From JBPRGG01 sp051418075 (GTDB lineage Bacteria > Bacteroidota > Bacteroidia > Cytophagales > Cyclobacteriaceae), in assembly GCA_051418075.1 (NCBI GenBank), contig JBPRGG010000067.1, forward strand, positions 1 through 12,749: DNA of 12,749 bases, written 5' to 3'. Below, piece after piece: positions 1-6,183 of the stretch. Below the pieces are notes generated by a model. The model did no database searches and was not told the origin of the DNA. It saw only the letters and a program-made list of their open reading frames with translations. The number at the start of each line of letters is the position of its first letter. The first letter of the stretch is position 1. Both the position numbers and the translations under genes were made by a program.

Positions 1-10
1 TGTCTTGTTC

Positions 11-176
11 CTAGTGTGTTAATTACTAAATTAATTCACTAGTTTCACCCTTCTTTTTCCTTTATACTGCGTTAAAATTTTCAACCGTAACGCTGCTATG
101 CTCTCAAATTTTGCCTTGTCTAAAGAAAAAATAATAGCAAACATTTAGTAAACCAATTTAATAATTAACACACTAG
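11..176. mobile_element. MITE-like palindromic element with CTAG flanks
   Basis: CTAG stands at 11-14 and again at 173-176. Inside it TGTGTTAATTA (15-25) is the exact reverse complement of 162-172, and the match continues imperfectly inward to about 41 and 146 (about 27 of 31 positions). An inner hairpin pairs GCGTTA (69-74) with TAACGC (88-93). There is no coding capacity. Terminal inverted repeats, a small size (158 bp between the CTAGs) and a 4-bp palindromic flank that could be a target duplication fit a non-autonomous MITE. CTAG/YTAR targets are known for the IS5 group, so an IS5-type transposase is a guess at the mobiliser. The right CTAG supplies the stop codon of the minus-strand DUF1573 gene. 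It could instead be just a long 3' stem-loop of that gene. Confidence 0.6.
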
Positions 177-592
177 CTGTTTTTAGGCAAAACATTAGCC
201 GTAATCTTCACCCGTTCCTGGGGTTTGGTCGCATTGGAAATTATTGTAATGACTTTGTTTTGCTTACCTGTGCGGCCTGTACTATTGAATTTCACCTCAA
301 TCTGGCCGGATTTTCCCGGAGCAACCGGGTCTTTGGGCCATTCTGTGACGGTACAGCCACAGGTAGTTAGTACATTGGACAAAACCAGGGGTTGATTCCC
401 GGTATTTTTAAACTCAAAGGTATAGGATACTTTTTCACCTGAATTAATATCCCCAAAATCATGCATATCCTTGGAAAACTTGATCACCGGTCCGTTGGTG
501 TTTTCATTTTGTCCAAAGGAATACCCTGTGATCATTAACATGATTATAAGGCTCAGCGCACCTTTCAGGAACTTTATATTTACGTTTCTCAT
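173..592 (-). CDS. DUF1573 exported protein
   Basis: This 139-residue protein has an N-terminal signal sequence (basic start, hydrophobic residues about 11-23, likely cleavage near 27), so it is probably periplasmic or surface-exposed. Residues about 37-136 are a DUF1573 domain, an immunoglobulin-like beta fold common in Bacteroidetes. Visible hallmarks are the HDFGDI segment, FKNTGNQPL, the Cys-Gly-Cys at 78-80, and APGKSG followed by FNSTGRTGKQ. The molecular function of the family is not established. It begins 38 bp after the helicase stop on the same strand, and I see no promoter box in the gap, so the two are probably co-transcribed. The TAG stop lies in the CTAG that borders the palindromic element at 11-176. 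Confidence 0.9.
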   Translation of the reverse strand: MRNVNIKFLKGALSLIIMLMITGYSFGQNENTNGPVIKFSKDMHDFGDINSGEKVSYTFEFKNTGNQPLVLSNVLTTCGCTVTEWPKDPVAPGKSGQIEVKFNSTGRTGKQNKVITIISNATKPQERVKITANVLPKNS

Positions 593-630
593 AATTGTTT
601 CTTTTAATACTAATCTGTAAACAGCATTTA

Positions 631-2034
631 CTAGAAAAAAGTTGCCTTGAAATTCACCAAAAATAACTCATCAGTGGCCCGGGTTACGGCTGTATACAGC
701 CAGCGAAGATATTCATTATTGATAGCGTCATCTGTGAGATATCCTTGATCCACAAAAACAGCGTTCCATTGTCCTCCCTGTGATTTATGGCAGGTAAGGG
801 CATAAGCAAACTTAATTTGAAGGGCATTGAGATAAGGATCATTCATCAGGGCCTCTTTTCTTTTTCTTTTGGATTTTATGTCCTGATAATCCAGCATTAC
901 CTGCTTGTATAATTCCTGGTTTTCTTCGAAAGTCAATGAGGCTGACTGGGAATGCAGGGTATGTAACAGCACTTTTGCTTCAATATAAGGCTGATCAGGA
1001 TAATCAATTAACCGGAGTTCAAGGTCAGCAAAACGAAATCCATATTGCTCCTCAAAATTTTTGATCTTCATGACTTCAACAAAATCGCCGTTGGCCAAAA
1101 AGCCCATCGGTGAATCCTGGGAGACAAAGAAATAGTTGTTTCTCACAATCATCAGCATATCACCTGCTTCAATTTCATTTTCAAAAAAGTGGATCATGCG
1201 GCGGATATACTGGTTAAAGCCCACCGCCTGTCGATTGGATCGACAAATGATGATGGTATTTTCCACCCCATATTTGTCGTAGGCATACCGTAAGCCATCT
1301 TCAAGTTTTTCTCCGGTCATTCTGTAGATATCTTTAAAACCAGCTGTTTGAAAATGTATCTGGAAATCCTTTTTAAAAAGTTCGTTTCTAAGAGAAGTGG
1401 CATTGTACAATATGCCGGAATTCAGTTCCTGCCTCATCACTTCTTTTAATTCATATTGCCGTACCGAAAGGTTGAATTTTACCTGAAGGTACTCCTGTTC
1501 CAATCCGGGGCTGTTAAGCTGTTTCACCGGCGGCAACTGAGCTCCGTCACCAATCAGCATCAATTTGTTGGAGGGATCTTCATATACATATTCGATCAAA
1601 TCAGTAAGCAGTCCGTTGTTATTAAATTCAGCTTCATCATGGATCATGGATGCCTCATCCACCAAAAACACCGTATTTTTATAGTAATTTTTCTGTCTTT
1701 TGAACTTAAAGGTGCCTTTATTGGGATCCGCCACCGTCTGATAAATCTTTTTGTGGATGGTAAAAGCCGTTTTACCGGCATAAGAAGACATGACCTTGGC
1801 CGCTCTTCCGGTGGGTGCCAACAATACATATCTGAAATTCAGCAGTGGCAAAACTTCAATCAGGGTGCTGATGATGGTGGTTTTACCAGTGCCGGCATAA
1901 CCTTTTAACAACAAAGCCGGCCGTTCCTGATCACTCTTTTTTAAGAAATCATTTAGTAAAATAAAAAATTCTTGCTGACCGGAGGTGGCAGTAAAAGGAA
2001 ATTTTCTGATCAATATATCTGAAACCAGCGGCAA
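631..2034 (-). CDS. RecD-like superfamily 1 DNA helicase/ATPase
   Basis: This 467-residue protein has the motif order of an SF1B helicase related to RecD/RecD2 and PIF1. It shows Walker A GYAGTGKT (45-52), motif Ia LLAPTGRAAK (71-80), Walker B FLVDEAS (123-129), a motif III-like IGDGAQLPP (161-169), and the C-terminal UvrD_C_2 motifs CHKSQG (415-420) and YTAVTRA (447-453). It is expected to unwind DNA using ATP in the cytoplasm, probably in repair or recombination. It lacks the long N-terminal region of RecD2 and matches the short single-subunit type found in Bacteroidetes. The start is a TTG at 2034: no in-frame ATG lies upstream before a stop, and the next Met is beyond Walker A. The DUF1573 gene follows at 38 bp. 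The exact substrate is unknown. Confidence 0.88.
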   Translation of the reverse strand: MPLVSDILIRKFPFTATSGQQEFFILLNDFLKKSDQERPALLLKGYAGTGKTTIISTLIEVLPLLNFRYVLLAPTGRAAKVMSSYAGKTAFTIHKKIYQTVADPNKGTFKFKRQKNYYKNTVFLVDEASMIHDEAEFNNNGLLTDLIEYVYEDPSNKLMLIGDGAQLPPVKQLNSPGLEQEYLQVKFNLSVRQYELKEVMRQELNSGILYNATSLRNELFKKDFQIHFQTAGFKDIYRMTGEKLEDGLRYAYDKYGVENTIIICRSNRQAVGFNQYIRRMIHFFENEIEAGDMLMIVRNNYFFVSQDSPMGFLANGDFVEVMKIKNFEEQYGFRFADLELRLIDYPDQPYIEAKVLLHTLHSQSASLTFEENQELYKQVMLDYQDIKSKRKRKEALMNDPYLNALQIKFAYALTCHKSQGGQWNAVFVDQGYLTDDAINNEYLRWLYTAVTRATDELFLVNFKATFF

Positions 2035-2074
2035 ATCTGTTACTTTTTTTTAAATTGGCAATTATGGCTAAAAG

Positions 2075-2093
2075 TCAGGTCATGATAACCTGA
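2075..2093. promoter_or_regulatory. Small inverted repeat in divergent intergenic region
   Basis: TCAGGT (2075-2080) and ACCTGA (2088-2093) form a 6-bp inverted repeat around a 7-base spacer, upstream of the helicase start. A second short hairpin, ATCTA-AAAA-TAGAT, lies at about 2102-2115. Either could be an operator or a leader hairpin for the helicase mRNA, but neither is strong. Confidence 0.25.
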
Positions 2094-2123
2094 GAATGTT
2101 GATCTAAAAATAGATTCAGTAGA

Positions 2124-2142
2124 CAAAAATATCATATTTTTG
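2124..2142. promoter_or_regulatory. Perfect 19-bp palindrome with opposed -7 boxes
   Basis: CAAAAATATCATATTTTTG is a perfect inverted repeat centred on 2133, between the divergent helicase and Nudix genes. Each arm contains TATTTTTG, a full match to the Bacteroidetes -7 box TAnnTTTG: 2135-2142 reads toward the Nudix gene (ATG 19 bp further on), and 2124-2131 reads toward the helicase. No clear -33 TTG lies at the usual 19-21 bp distance for either. It may be a shared or mutually exclusive bidirectional promoter, or an operator. Confidence 0.45.
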
Positions 2143-2160
2143 ACCAAGGCTTAAAGGAAT

Positions 2161-2655
2161 ATGCAAAAAGAAAAAAAAGAACTGGAACAACTATATGGCA
2201 ACAAACTAAGGGTAAGGGTGATGGGGCTTTTCATACAAAACGGTCAATTACTGATGGTCAAACACCGGTCTGTGGGAACGGGAGGCTATTTATGGCTACC
2301 TCCGGGAGGAGGTATGCACTTTGGTTGTTCTTCTGAGGATAATTTGAACCGGGAATTTGAAGAAGAAACAGGTCTAAGCATTAAAATCGAACGATTTCTT
2401 TTTGTTCACGAGTATTTAAATGTACCTTTACACGCGATAGAGTTGTTTTTTTCCGTTGAAAAAATATCAGGGAGCCTGATCAGGGGAATTGATCCTGAAA
2501 TGAAGGATCAACCTCAGATTATAGAGGAGGTTCGATTTATGAGTGAAACAGCATTGAAAAAAATTCATCCTGAAAACAAACACAATATCTTTAACCACTG
2601 TGAAAATTTTCAGGAATTATTAAATTTACAAGGATATTATAAATTAGAGAATTAG
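2161..2655 (+). CDS. Nudix hydrolase with altered Nudix box
   Basis: This 164-residue cytoplasmic Nudix protein is of the usual MutT/ADP-ribose pyrophosphatase size and should hydrolyse a nucleoside diphosphate linked to another group; the substrate cannot be read from the sequence. The LPPGGG turn leads into the Nudix box from G50 to L72. The REFEEETGL part (64-72), which supplies the metal-binding Glu residues, is intact, but the box position normally Glu is Cys56 (codon TGT at 2326-2328). It stands alone: divergent from the helicase, with the next plus-strand gene 90 bp downstream behind its own promoter-like box. The palindrome at 2124-2142 carries its probable -7 box. The ATG at 2161 is the first in frame and has no Shine-Dalgarno sequence. 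Confidence 0.9.
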   Translation: MQKEKKELEQLYGNKLRVRVMGLFIQNGQLLMVKHRSVGTGGYLWLPPGGGMHFGCSSEDNLNREFEEETGLSIKIERFLFVHEYLNVPLHAIELFFSVEKISGSLIRGIDPEMKDQPQIIEEVRFMSETALKKIHPENKHNIFNHCENFQELLNLQGYYKLEN

Positions 2656-2716
2656 TGTATCAGGACTTATTCTCATAGATAATTCATAATAATTTTCGAT
2701 ATATAAAATTAAATAA

Positions 2717-2724
2717 TATTTTTG
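2717..2724 (+). promoter_or_regulatory. Candidate -7 box for the 2746-4716 operon
   Basis: TATTTTTG matches the Bacteroidetes TAnnTTTG box exactly and lies 21 bp before the ATG at 2746. The -33 TTG is not obvious (a TTT stands at about 2694-2696), so the call rests on this one box and its position. Confidence 0.4.
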
Positions 2725-2745
2725 CAACAAAAATTATAACAGACA

Positions 2746-3336
2746 ATGAATTGGATCAAAGTTGTATCAGCCGTCTTATTGGTAGTAGCATTAGGACTGG
2801 GCTATTATTTATTTAACAGTATCAGAACAAAGATTGAAGAGGAAAAAAGAATTGAGCGGATAGAAAGAAGTGTTATTGAAAAACTAAAAATGATCCGTGA
2901 GGCTGAAATAGCCTACCAGGCAGTGATGGGACAATATACCAGTGACTGGGATAAACTGATCAGCTTTATTGATACGGGAAAGATCTATAACGTTCAGAAA
3001 AAAGAAACTGTAATCACCCTGGAATATGGCGCTGACAGTATCCACATAGAAGTAGATACTTTGGGTGAAGTGGCGGTAAGGGATTCCATTTTTCCAGCTT
3101 CCCAATACCCCAATTTTGATCCGACCCGTTTACCAATTATTCCTGGCAGTGGTGGAAAAAGGTTTGACATCTTTGCTGATAAAATCACTAAAAACAATAT
3201 AGAGGTGGATGTGATAGAGGTAAAAGACGTGGACCCGGTAAATCCAACCAGGGATGAGGAGTCTGAAATATTCAACCGGAAGCCTTTAAGATTTGGTTCA
3301 AGAACAGATGTAACCACAACCGGAAATTGGGAATAA
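2746..3336 (+). CDS. Membrane-anchored pilin-like protein, unknown function
   Basis: This 196-residue protein has no function I recognise. Residues about 4-24 form one hydrophobic segment, followed by a charged helix (about 26-50, rich in K, E and R). Next comes a stretch with IREAEIAYQAVMGQYTSDWD and LISFIDTGKI, then a mixed beta-like region and a polar C-terminus. A hydrophobic N-terminal helix running into a helix with alternating acidic and basic residues, then a Tyr-rich segment before the globular part, resembles pseudopilins. No typical prepilin peptidase site (Gly before Phe, Glu at +5) is visible, so this is only a shape resemblance. It is first in a run with the DUF3822 gene (6 bp later, same reading frame) and coaD, which suggests co-expression. 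An uncleaved signal anchor with the rest outside the membrane is likely. Confidence 0.75.
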   Translation: MNWIKVVSAVLLVVALGLGYYLFNSIRTKIEEEKRIERIERSVIEKLKMIREAEIAYQAVMGQYTSDWDKLISFIDTGKIYNVQKKETVITLEYGADSIHIEVDTLGEVAVRDSIFPASQYPNFDPTRLPIIPGSGGKRFDIFADKITKNNIEVDVIEVKDVDPVNPTRDEESEIFNRKPLRFGSRTDVTTTGNWE

Positions 3337-3342
3337 TTCATT

Positions 3343-4233
3343 TTGTATACAGAAGATAAGAAATACCAGTTAGTACATAAAGTAAAGGACAGAAGGCATT
3401 TCAATATTGATCATCTGGAGCACTATTCCCTGCTTTTGCAAGTAGGGATTAGTGATTTTCAATTATGTGTCACCGATACCAGAGATGACTCCTGCCTGCT
3501 CCTGGAGGACTATACCTTTTCCCGGATTGAATCTGTGGAGGATCTGGTAGAATGCCTTAGAGAGCTTTTTTATGAGCACCACTTTCTACTGGCCAACTTC
3601 TGGAAATCCGTCACCCTGTCTGTCAAAAGTAAAAAATTCACCCTGATTCCCAATGACTTGTTTTCTGAAGAGGAGTTGCCTCATTATCTGAAATTCAATG
3701 CCCAGTTGGATCCTGACAGTGAGGATTATTATTATAGTCCCATCAAGTGGCTGGATGCCAATTCCATTTTTGCTGTGGATAGTCAATTGATAGATTTTAT
3801 CAATTCTATCTATATCAAAATTTCGGTTCAAATCGTGCATCAGGGTACAGCCTTGATAGAAAGTCTTTTTCAAAATATCAACTTCAGCCAGCAAAAAGAA
3901 ATGTATGTATACCTGGATCGGATCAACATGCATATCGTGGTACTGGAAAATCAAAAGCTTATTTTGTACAACCAGTTTACGATTAAAAGTTTCTCTGATT
4001 ATGTGAAATATATGATGCTGGTTAAGAATGAATTACAAATAGATATTAATTCACAGCCTGTCCATATCTGGGGATATTTTAATGAGCATTCACCTCATAT
4101 GCAGGAGATCAGTAAATATATCAAAAACATCAAAATCGGTGGTGGCCCATCTTTTCTGAAAAGAGGCTTTGTTTTTGATGAAATACCAGAACACCACTAC
4201 CTGGATGTGTATGGGATTTATCTTTGTGCCTGA
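3343..4233 (+). CDS. DUF3822 family protein
   Basis: The 296-residue product matches DUF3822, a Bacteroidetes family of unknown function, in length and pattern: an N-terminal YQLVHKVKDR-type segment, a central YYSPIKWLD region, YVYLDRINMHIVVLEN, and a C-terminal hydrophobic HHYLDVYGIYLCA tail. No catalytic motif, signal peptide or membrane segment is visible, so it is probably cytoplasmic. The start is TTG, 6 bp after the stop of the upstream gene and in the same frame. No in-frame ATG precedes it, and the first internal Met would remove most of the protein. coaD follows after 27 bp. DUF3822 genes often lie near coaD in this phylum, as far as I recall. The job is unknown. Confidence 0.85.
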   Translation: MYTEDKKYQLVHKVKDRRHFNIDHLEHYSLLLQVGISDFQLCVTDTRDDSCLLLEDYTFSRIESVEDLVECLRELFYEHHFLLANFWKSVTLSVKSKKFTLIPNDLFSEEELPHYLKFNAQLDPDSEDYYYSPIKWLDANSIFAVDSQLIDFINSIYIKISVQIVHQGTALIESLFQNINFSQQKEMYVYLDRINMHIVVLENQKLILYNQFTIKSFSDYVKYMMLVKNELQIDINSQPVHIWGYFNEHSPHMQEISKYIKNIKIGGGPSFLKRGFVFDEIPEHHYLDVYGIYLCA

Positions 4234-4260
4234 ACGTCCTATAAACGCTGAACTATTTCC

Positions 4261-4716
4261 ATGAAAAAAATTGCCCTGTTCCCTGGCTCATTTGATCCCT
4301 TCACCAAAGGCCATGAAGATATTGTGCTGCGTGGACTTAAGTTATTCGACCAGATCATTATCGCAATAGGTTATAACAGCCAAAAAAAAAGGTACTTCCC
4401 CATAGAACTAATGAAAGCAAAAATCGAAGAGGTTTTTAGGGACCATGAAAATATTACGGTGGATACCTACAACGAATTAACTGCCAGTTTTGCCAAAAAT
4501 TCAGGAGCTCAGTTTCTGCTGAGAGGCTTAAGAAACACCACTGATTTTGAGTATGAGAACAGCATTGCTCAGGTCAATCGCTATTTAAATGAAGATCTGG
4601 AGTCTGTTTTTTTGATCACTTCTCCCAAATATGCCTCCATCAGTTCATCCATTATCCGGGAGGTTCATCGATACCAGGGCAACATCGACCGCTTTATACC
4701 TTACCAATTGGACTAA
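4261..4716 (+). CDS. coaD: Phosphopantetheine adenylyltransferase CoaD
   Basis: CoaD transfers AMP from ATP to 4'-phosphopantetheine, giving dephospho-CoA, the penultimate step of coenzyme A synthesis in the cytoplasm. At 151 residues it is close to the usual length of about 160. The nucleotidyltransferase signature is clear: ALFPGSFDPF then TKGH (15-18, the T/HxGH motif), RGLRNTTDFEYE in the middle, and ISSSIIRE (127-134) near the C-terminus. It closes the plus-strand run that begins at 2746. Its stop lies 6 bp from the stop of the convergent Nudix gene, leaving no room for a terminator between them, so the two transcripts probably overlap at their 3' ends. Confidence 0.97.
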   Translation: MKKIALFPGSFDPFTKGHEDIVLRGLKLFDQIIIAIGYNSQKKRYFPIELMKAKIEEVFRDHENITVDTYNELTASFAKNSGAQFLLRGLRNTTDFEYENSIAQVNRYLNEDLESVFLITSPKYASISSSIIREVHRYQGNIDRFIPYQLD

Positions 4717-4722
4717 ATTTCC

Positions 4723-5412
4723 TTATGGTCTTAATTCATTAGCTTCCTGTAGCTTAAAATACTCCTTAAAAACATGCCGTATGTTGGGATAGGAATTATA
4801 TAAGGCAATCTTAGTATCCCGGGGTAACATCCAGCGAACATCAGTAATGTCCTCCTCCTTTTGAGGAGCCATATTTGATTCATCCACTATATGCATCAAA
4901 TACCAACTGGTTTTTTTCAAAATGCGCTTATTATTCCTGGTATAAGTGTGCCAGGTATGGCAAATTTTTTGACCCAGCCTCACTTTTATATTACATTCTT
5001 CCTCTACTTCTCTTATTGCCCCTTTTTTTACTTTTTCACCCTTTTCCAGTTTGCCCTTGGGTAAATCCCATTTCCCCAACCGATGGATCAGCAAAAATTT
5101 ATCGTCTTTTACCACCAGGCCACCGCCAGCTTTAATGATGCTGAACTTTCTTTTTACAAAATGTTTGGCAGATTTTGGGTCATTCACCCCCATGGTAATC
5201 GAATCCAACTTCTTAAAAGGCTTTTCTGTAAGAAACCTGAAAATCTGATCCACTTGTTCCAAAGATGCATTGATGATCAACACATCATCAATTAACTGGT
5301 TGGCATAGATCTTTTCCACTTCACCATCAATCATCACATCAAATTTCTCCAGATCCGGTAAATCTTTTATAGGCAGGATATTCACCGGCTTATCGTTTAT
5401 AAATAACTTCAT
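4723..5412 (-). CDS. Nudix hydrolase with N-terminal extension
   Basis: This 229-residue protein has a C-terminal Nudix domain from about residue 92. The box runs from G120 through E126 to R134-E135 and E138-E139, with all catalytic acidic residues present; only the final conserved Gly is Asn (141). The KWDLPKGKLEKGE stretch is typical of small MutT-like enzymes that hydrolyse nucleoside diphosphate derivatives. The first 90 residues are an extra domain that I do not recognise. It is divergent from pyrE (100 bp apart) and convergent with coaD. The coaD-Nudix-pyrE neighbourhood recurs in Bacteroidetes as far as I recall, suggesting a housekeeping clean-up role; the substrate is not known. Confidence 0.9.
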   Translation of the reverse strand: MKLFINDKPVNILPIKDLPDLEKFDVMIDGEVEKIYANQLIDDVLIINASLEQVDQIFRFLTEKPFKKLDSITMGVNDPKSAKHFVKRKFSIIKAGGGLVVKDDKFLLIHRLGKWDLPKGKLEKGEKVKKGAIREVEEECNIKVRLGQKICHTWHTYTRNNKRILKKTSWYLMHIVDESNMAPQKEEDITDVRWMLPRDTKIALYNSYPNIRHVFKEYFKLQEANELRP

Positions 5413-5437
5413 TATTTTTAATCCTTATTCTGTTTAA

Positions 5438-5447
5438 CCTGATCAGG
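5438..5447. promoter_or_regulatory. 10-bp palindrome between divergent Nudix and pyrE
   Basis: CCTGATCAGG is a perfect palindrome in the 100-bp gap between the two divergent genes, followed by a GTTAA-N8-TTAAC inverted repeat at about 5457-5474. It may be a regulator site, but such short palindromes arise by chance. Confidence 0.2.
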
Positions 5448-5500
5448 AAAAAAATTGTTAAGTAAGCAATTAACTCCACCGCATATATAATAAAATATTG

Positions 5501-5508
5501 TAATTTAG
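5501..5508 (+). promoter_or_regulatory. Weak -7 box candidate for pyrE
   Basis: TAATTTAG matches TAnnTTTG at all but one position. It ends only 4 bp before the pyrE ATG, which would make the mRNA leaderless or nearly so. No -33 TTG is seen at the right distance. Confidence 0.2.
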
Positions 5509-5512
5509 CATC

Positions 5513-6169
5513 ATGAGTTACCAGATATTTACGACAGAAGCTGCCAGAAAAATTGCTTCTATGCTGCTTGAAATAGAAGCGATTAAATTCAATACAAAAA
5601 AACCATTTACCTGGGCCTCTGGCTGGAAATCTCCCATTTATTGTGATAACCGGCTGACACTTTCATATCCTGAGATCAGAAGTTATATCAAGCATAATTT
5701 TGTAGAGGTTGTCAAAGAATATTATAGTGTGGCTAATTGTATAGCCGGGGTAGCTACAGCTGGTATTCCCCAGGGGGCATTGATCGCAGATGCCTTGGAT
5801 TTGCCCTATATCTATATTCGTTCCAAGCCCAAAGGGCATGGTATGGAAAACCTTATTGAAGGAAAAGCTGATGAAAAATTTAAAGTAATATTGGTGGAAG
5901 ACCTGATCTCCACCGGAGGAAGCTCCCTGGCAGCGGCAAATGCGGTAAGAGAAGCTGGCATGGAAGTCGTTGGCATGGTGGCTATTTTCACCTATGGATT
6001 CAATAAAGCTGAGGAGCATTTTGAAAAAGCCAAAATACCATTGGTATGCCTGAGCAACTATTCCACCCTGTTACAAGAAGCATTAGAAAAAGATTACATT
6101 AAAGAAGACCAACTGGTTTTATTGAAGTCCTGGCGGGTGGACCCGGAGCGCTGGAAGCCAAGTAAATAG
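5513..6169 (+). CDS. pyrE: Orotate phosphoribosyltransferase PyrE
   Basis: PyrE joins orotate to phosphoribosyl pyrophosphate to make orotidine monophosphate, the fifth step of de novo pyrimidine synthesis, in the cytoplasm. The 218-residue length is normal. Visible hallmarks are FTWASGWKSPIYCDNR near the N-terminus (residues about 32-47), AGVATAGIPQGALIAD, the YIRSKPKGHG loop (101-110), and the PRPP-binding motif VILVEDLISTGGSS (125-138). It is transcribed alone, divergent from the Nudix gene. Its stop is 14 bp from the stop of the convergent WG-repeat gene. I see no attenuator or pyrimidine-responsive leader upstream. Confidence 0.97.
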   Translation: MSYQIFTTEAARKIASMLLEIEAIKFNTKKPFTWASGWKSPIYCDNRLTLSYPEIRSYIKHNFVEVVKEYYSVANCIAGVATAGIPQGALIADALDLPYIYIRSKPKGHGMENLIEGKADEKFKVILVEDLISTGGSSLAAANAVREAGMEVVGMVAIFTYGFNKAEEHFEKAKIPLVCLSNYSTLLQEALEKDYIKEDQLVLLKSWRVDPERWKPSK

Positions 6170-6183
6170 GAAATACTGATCCA

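Noticed and set aside
1456..1908. Open frame of 150 codons on the plus strand inside the helicase gene
   Set aside because: It is antisense to conserved helicase motifs and has no recognisable domain; a shadow of the real gene.
2994..3404. Minus-strand open frame of 136 codons over the 2746-3404 region
   Set aside because: It overlaps two plus-strand genes with better composition and a plausible promoter; the peptide is Ser/Phe-rich with no family resemblance.
3586..3954. Minus-strand open frame inside the DUF3822 gene
   Set aside because: Antisense shadow; the DUF3822 pattern on the plus strand is clear.
5663..6019. Minus-strand open frame of 118 codons inside pyrE
   Set aside because: Antisense to the conserved PRPP-binding region of PyrE.
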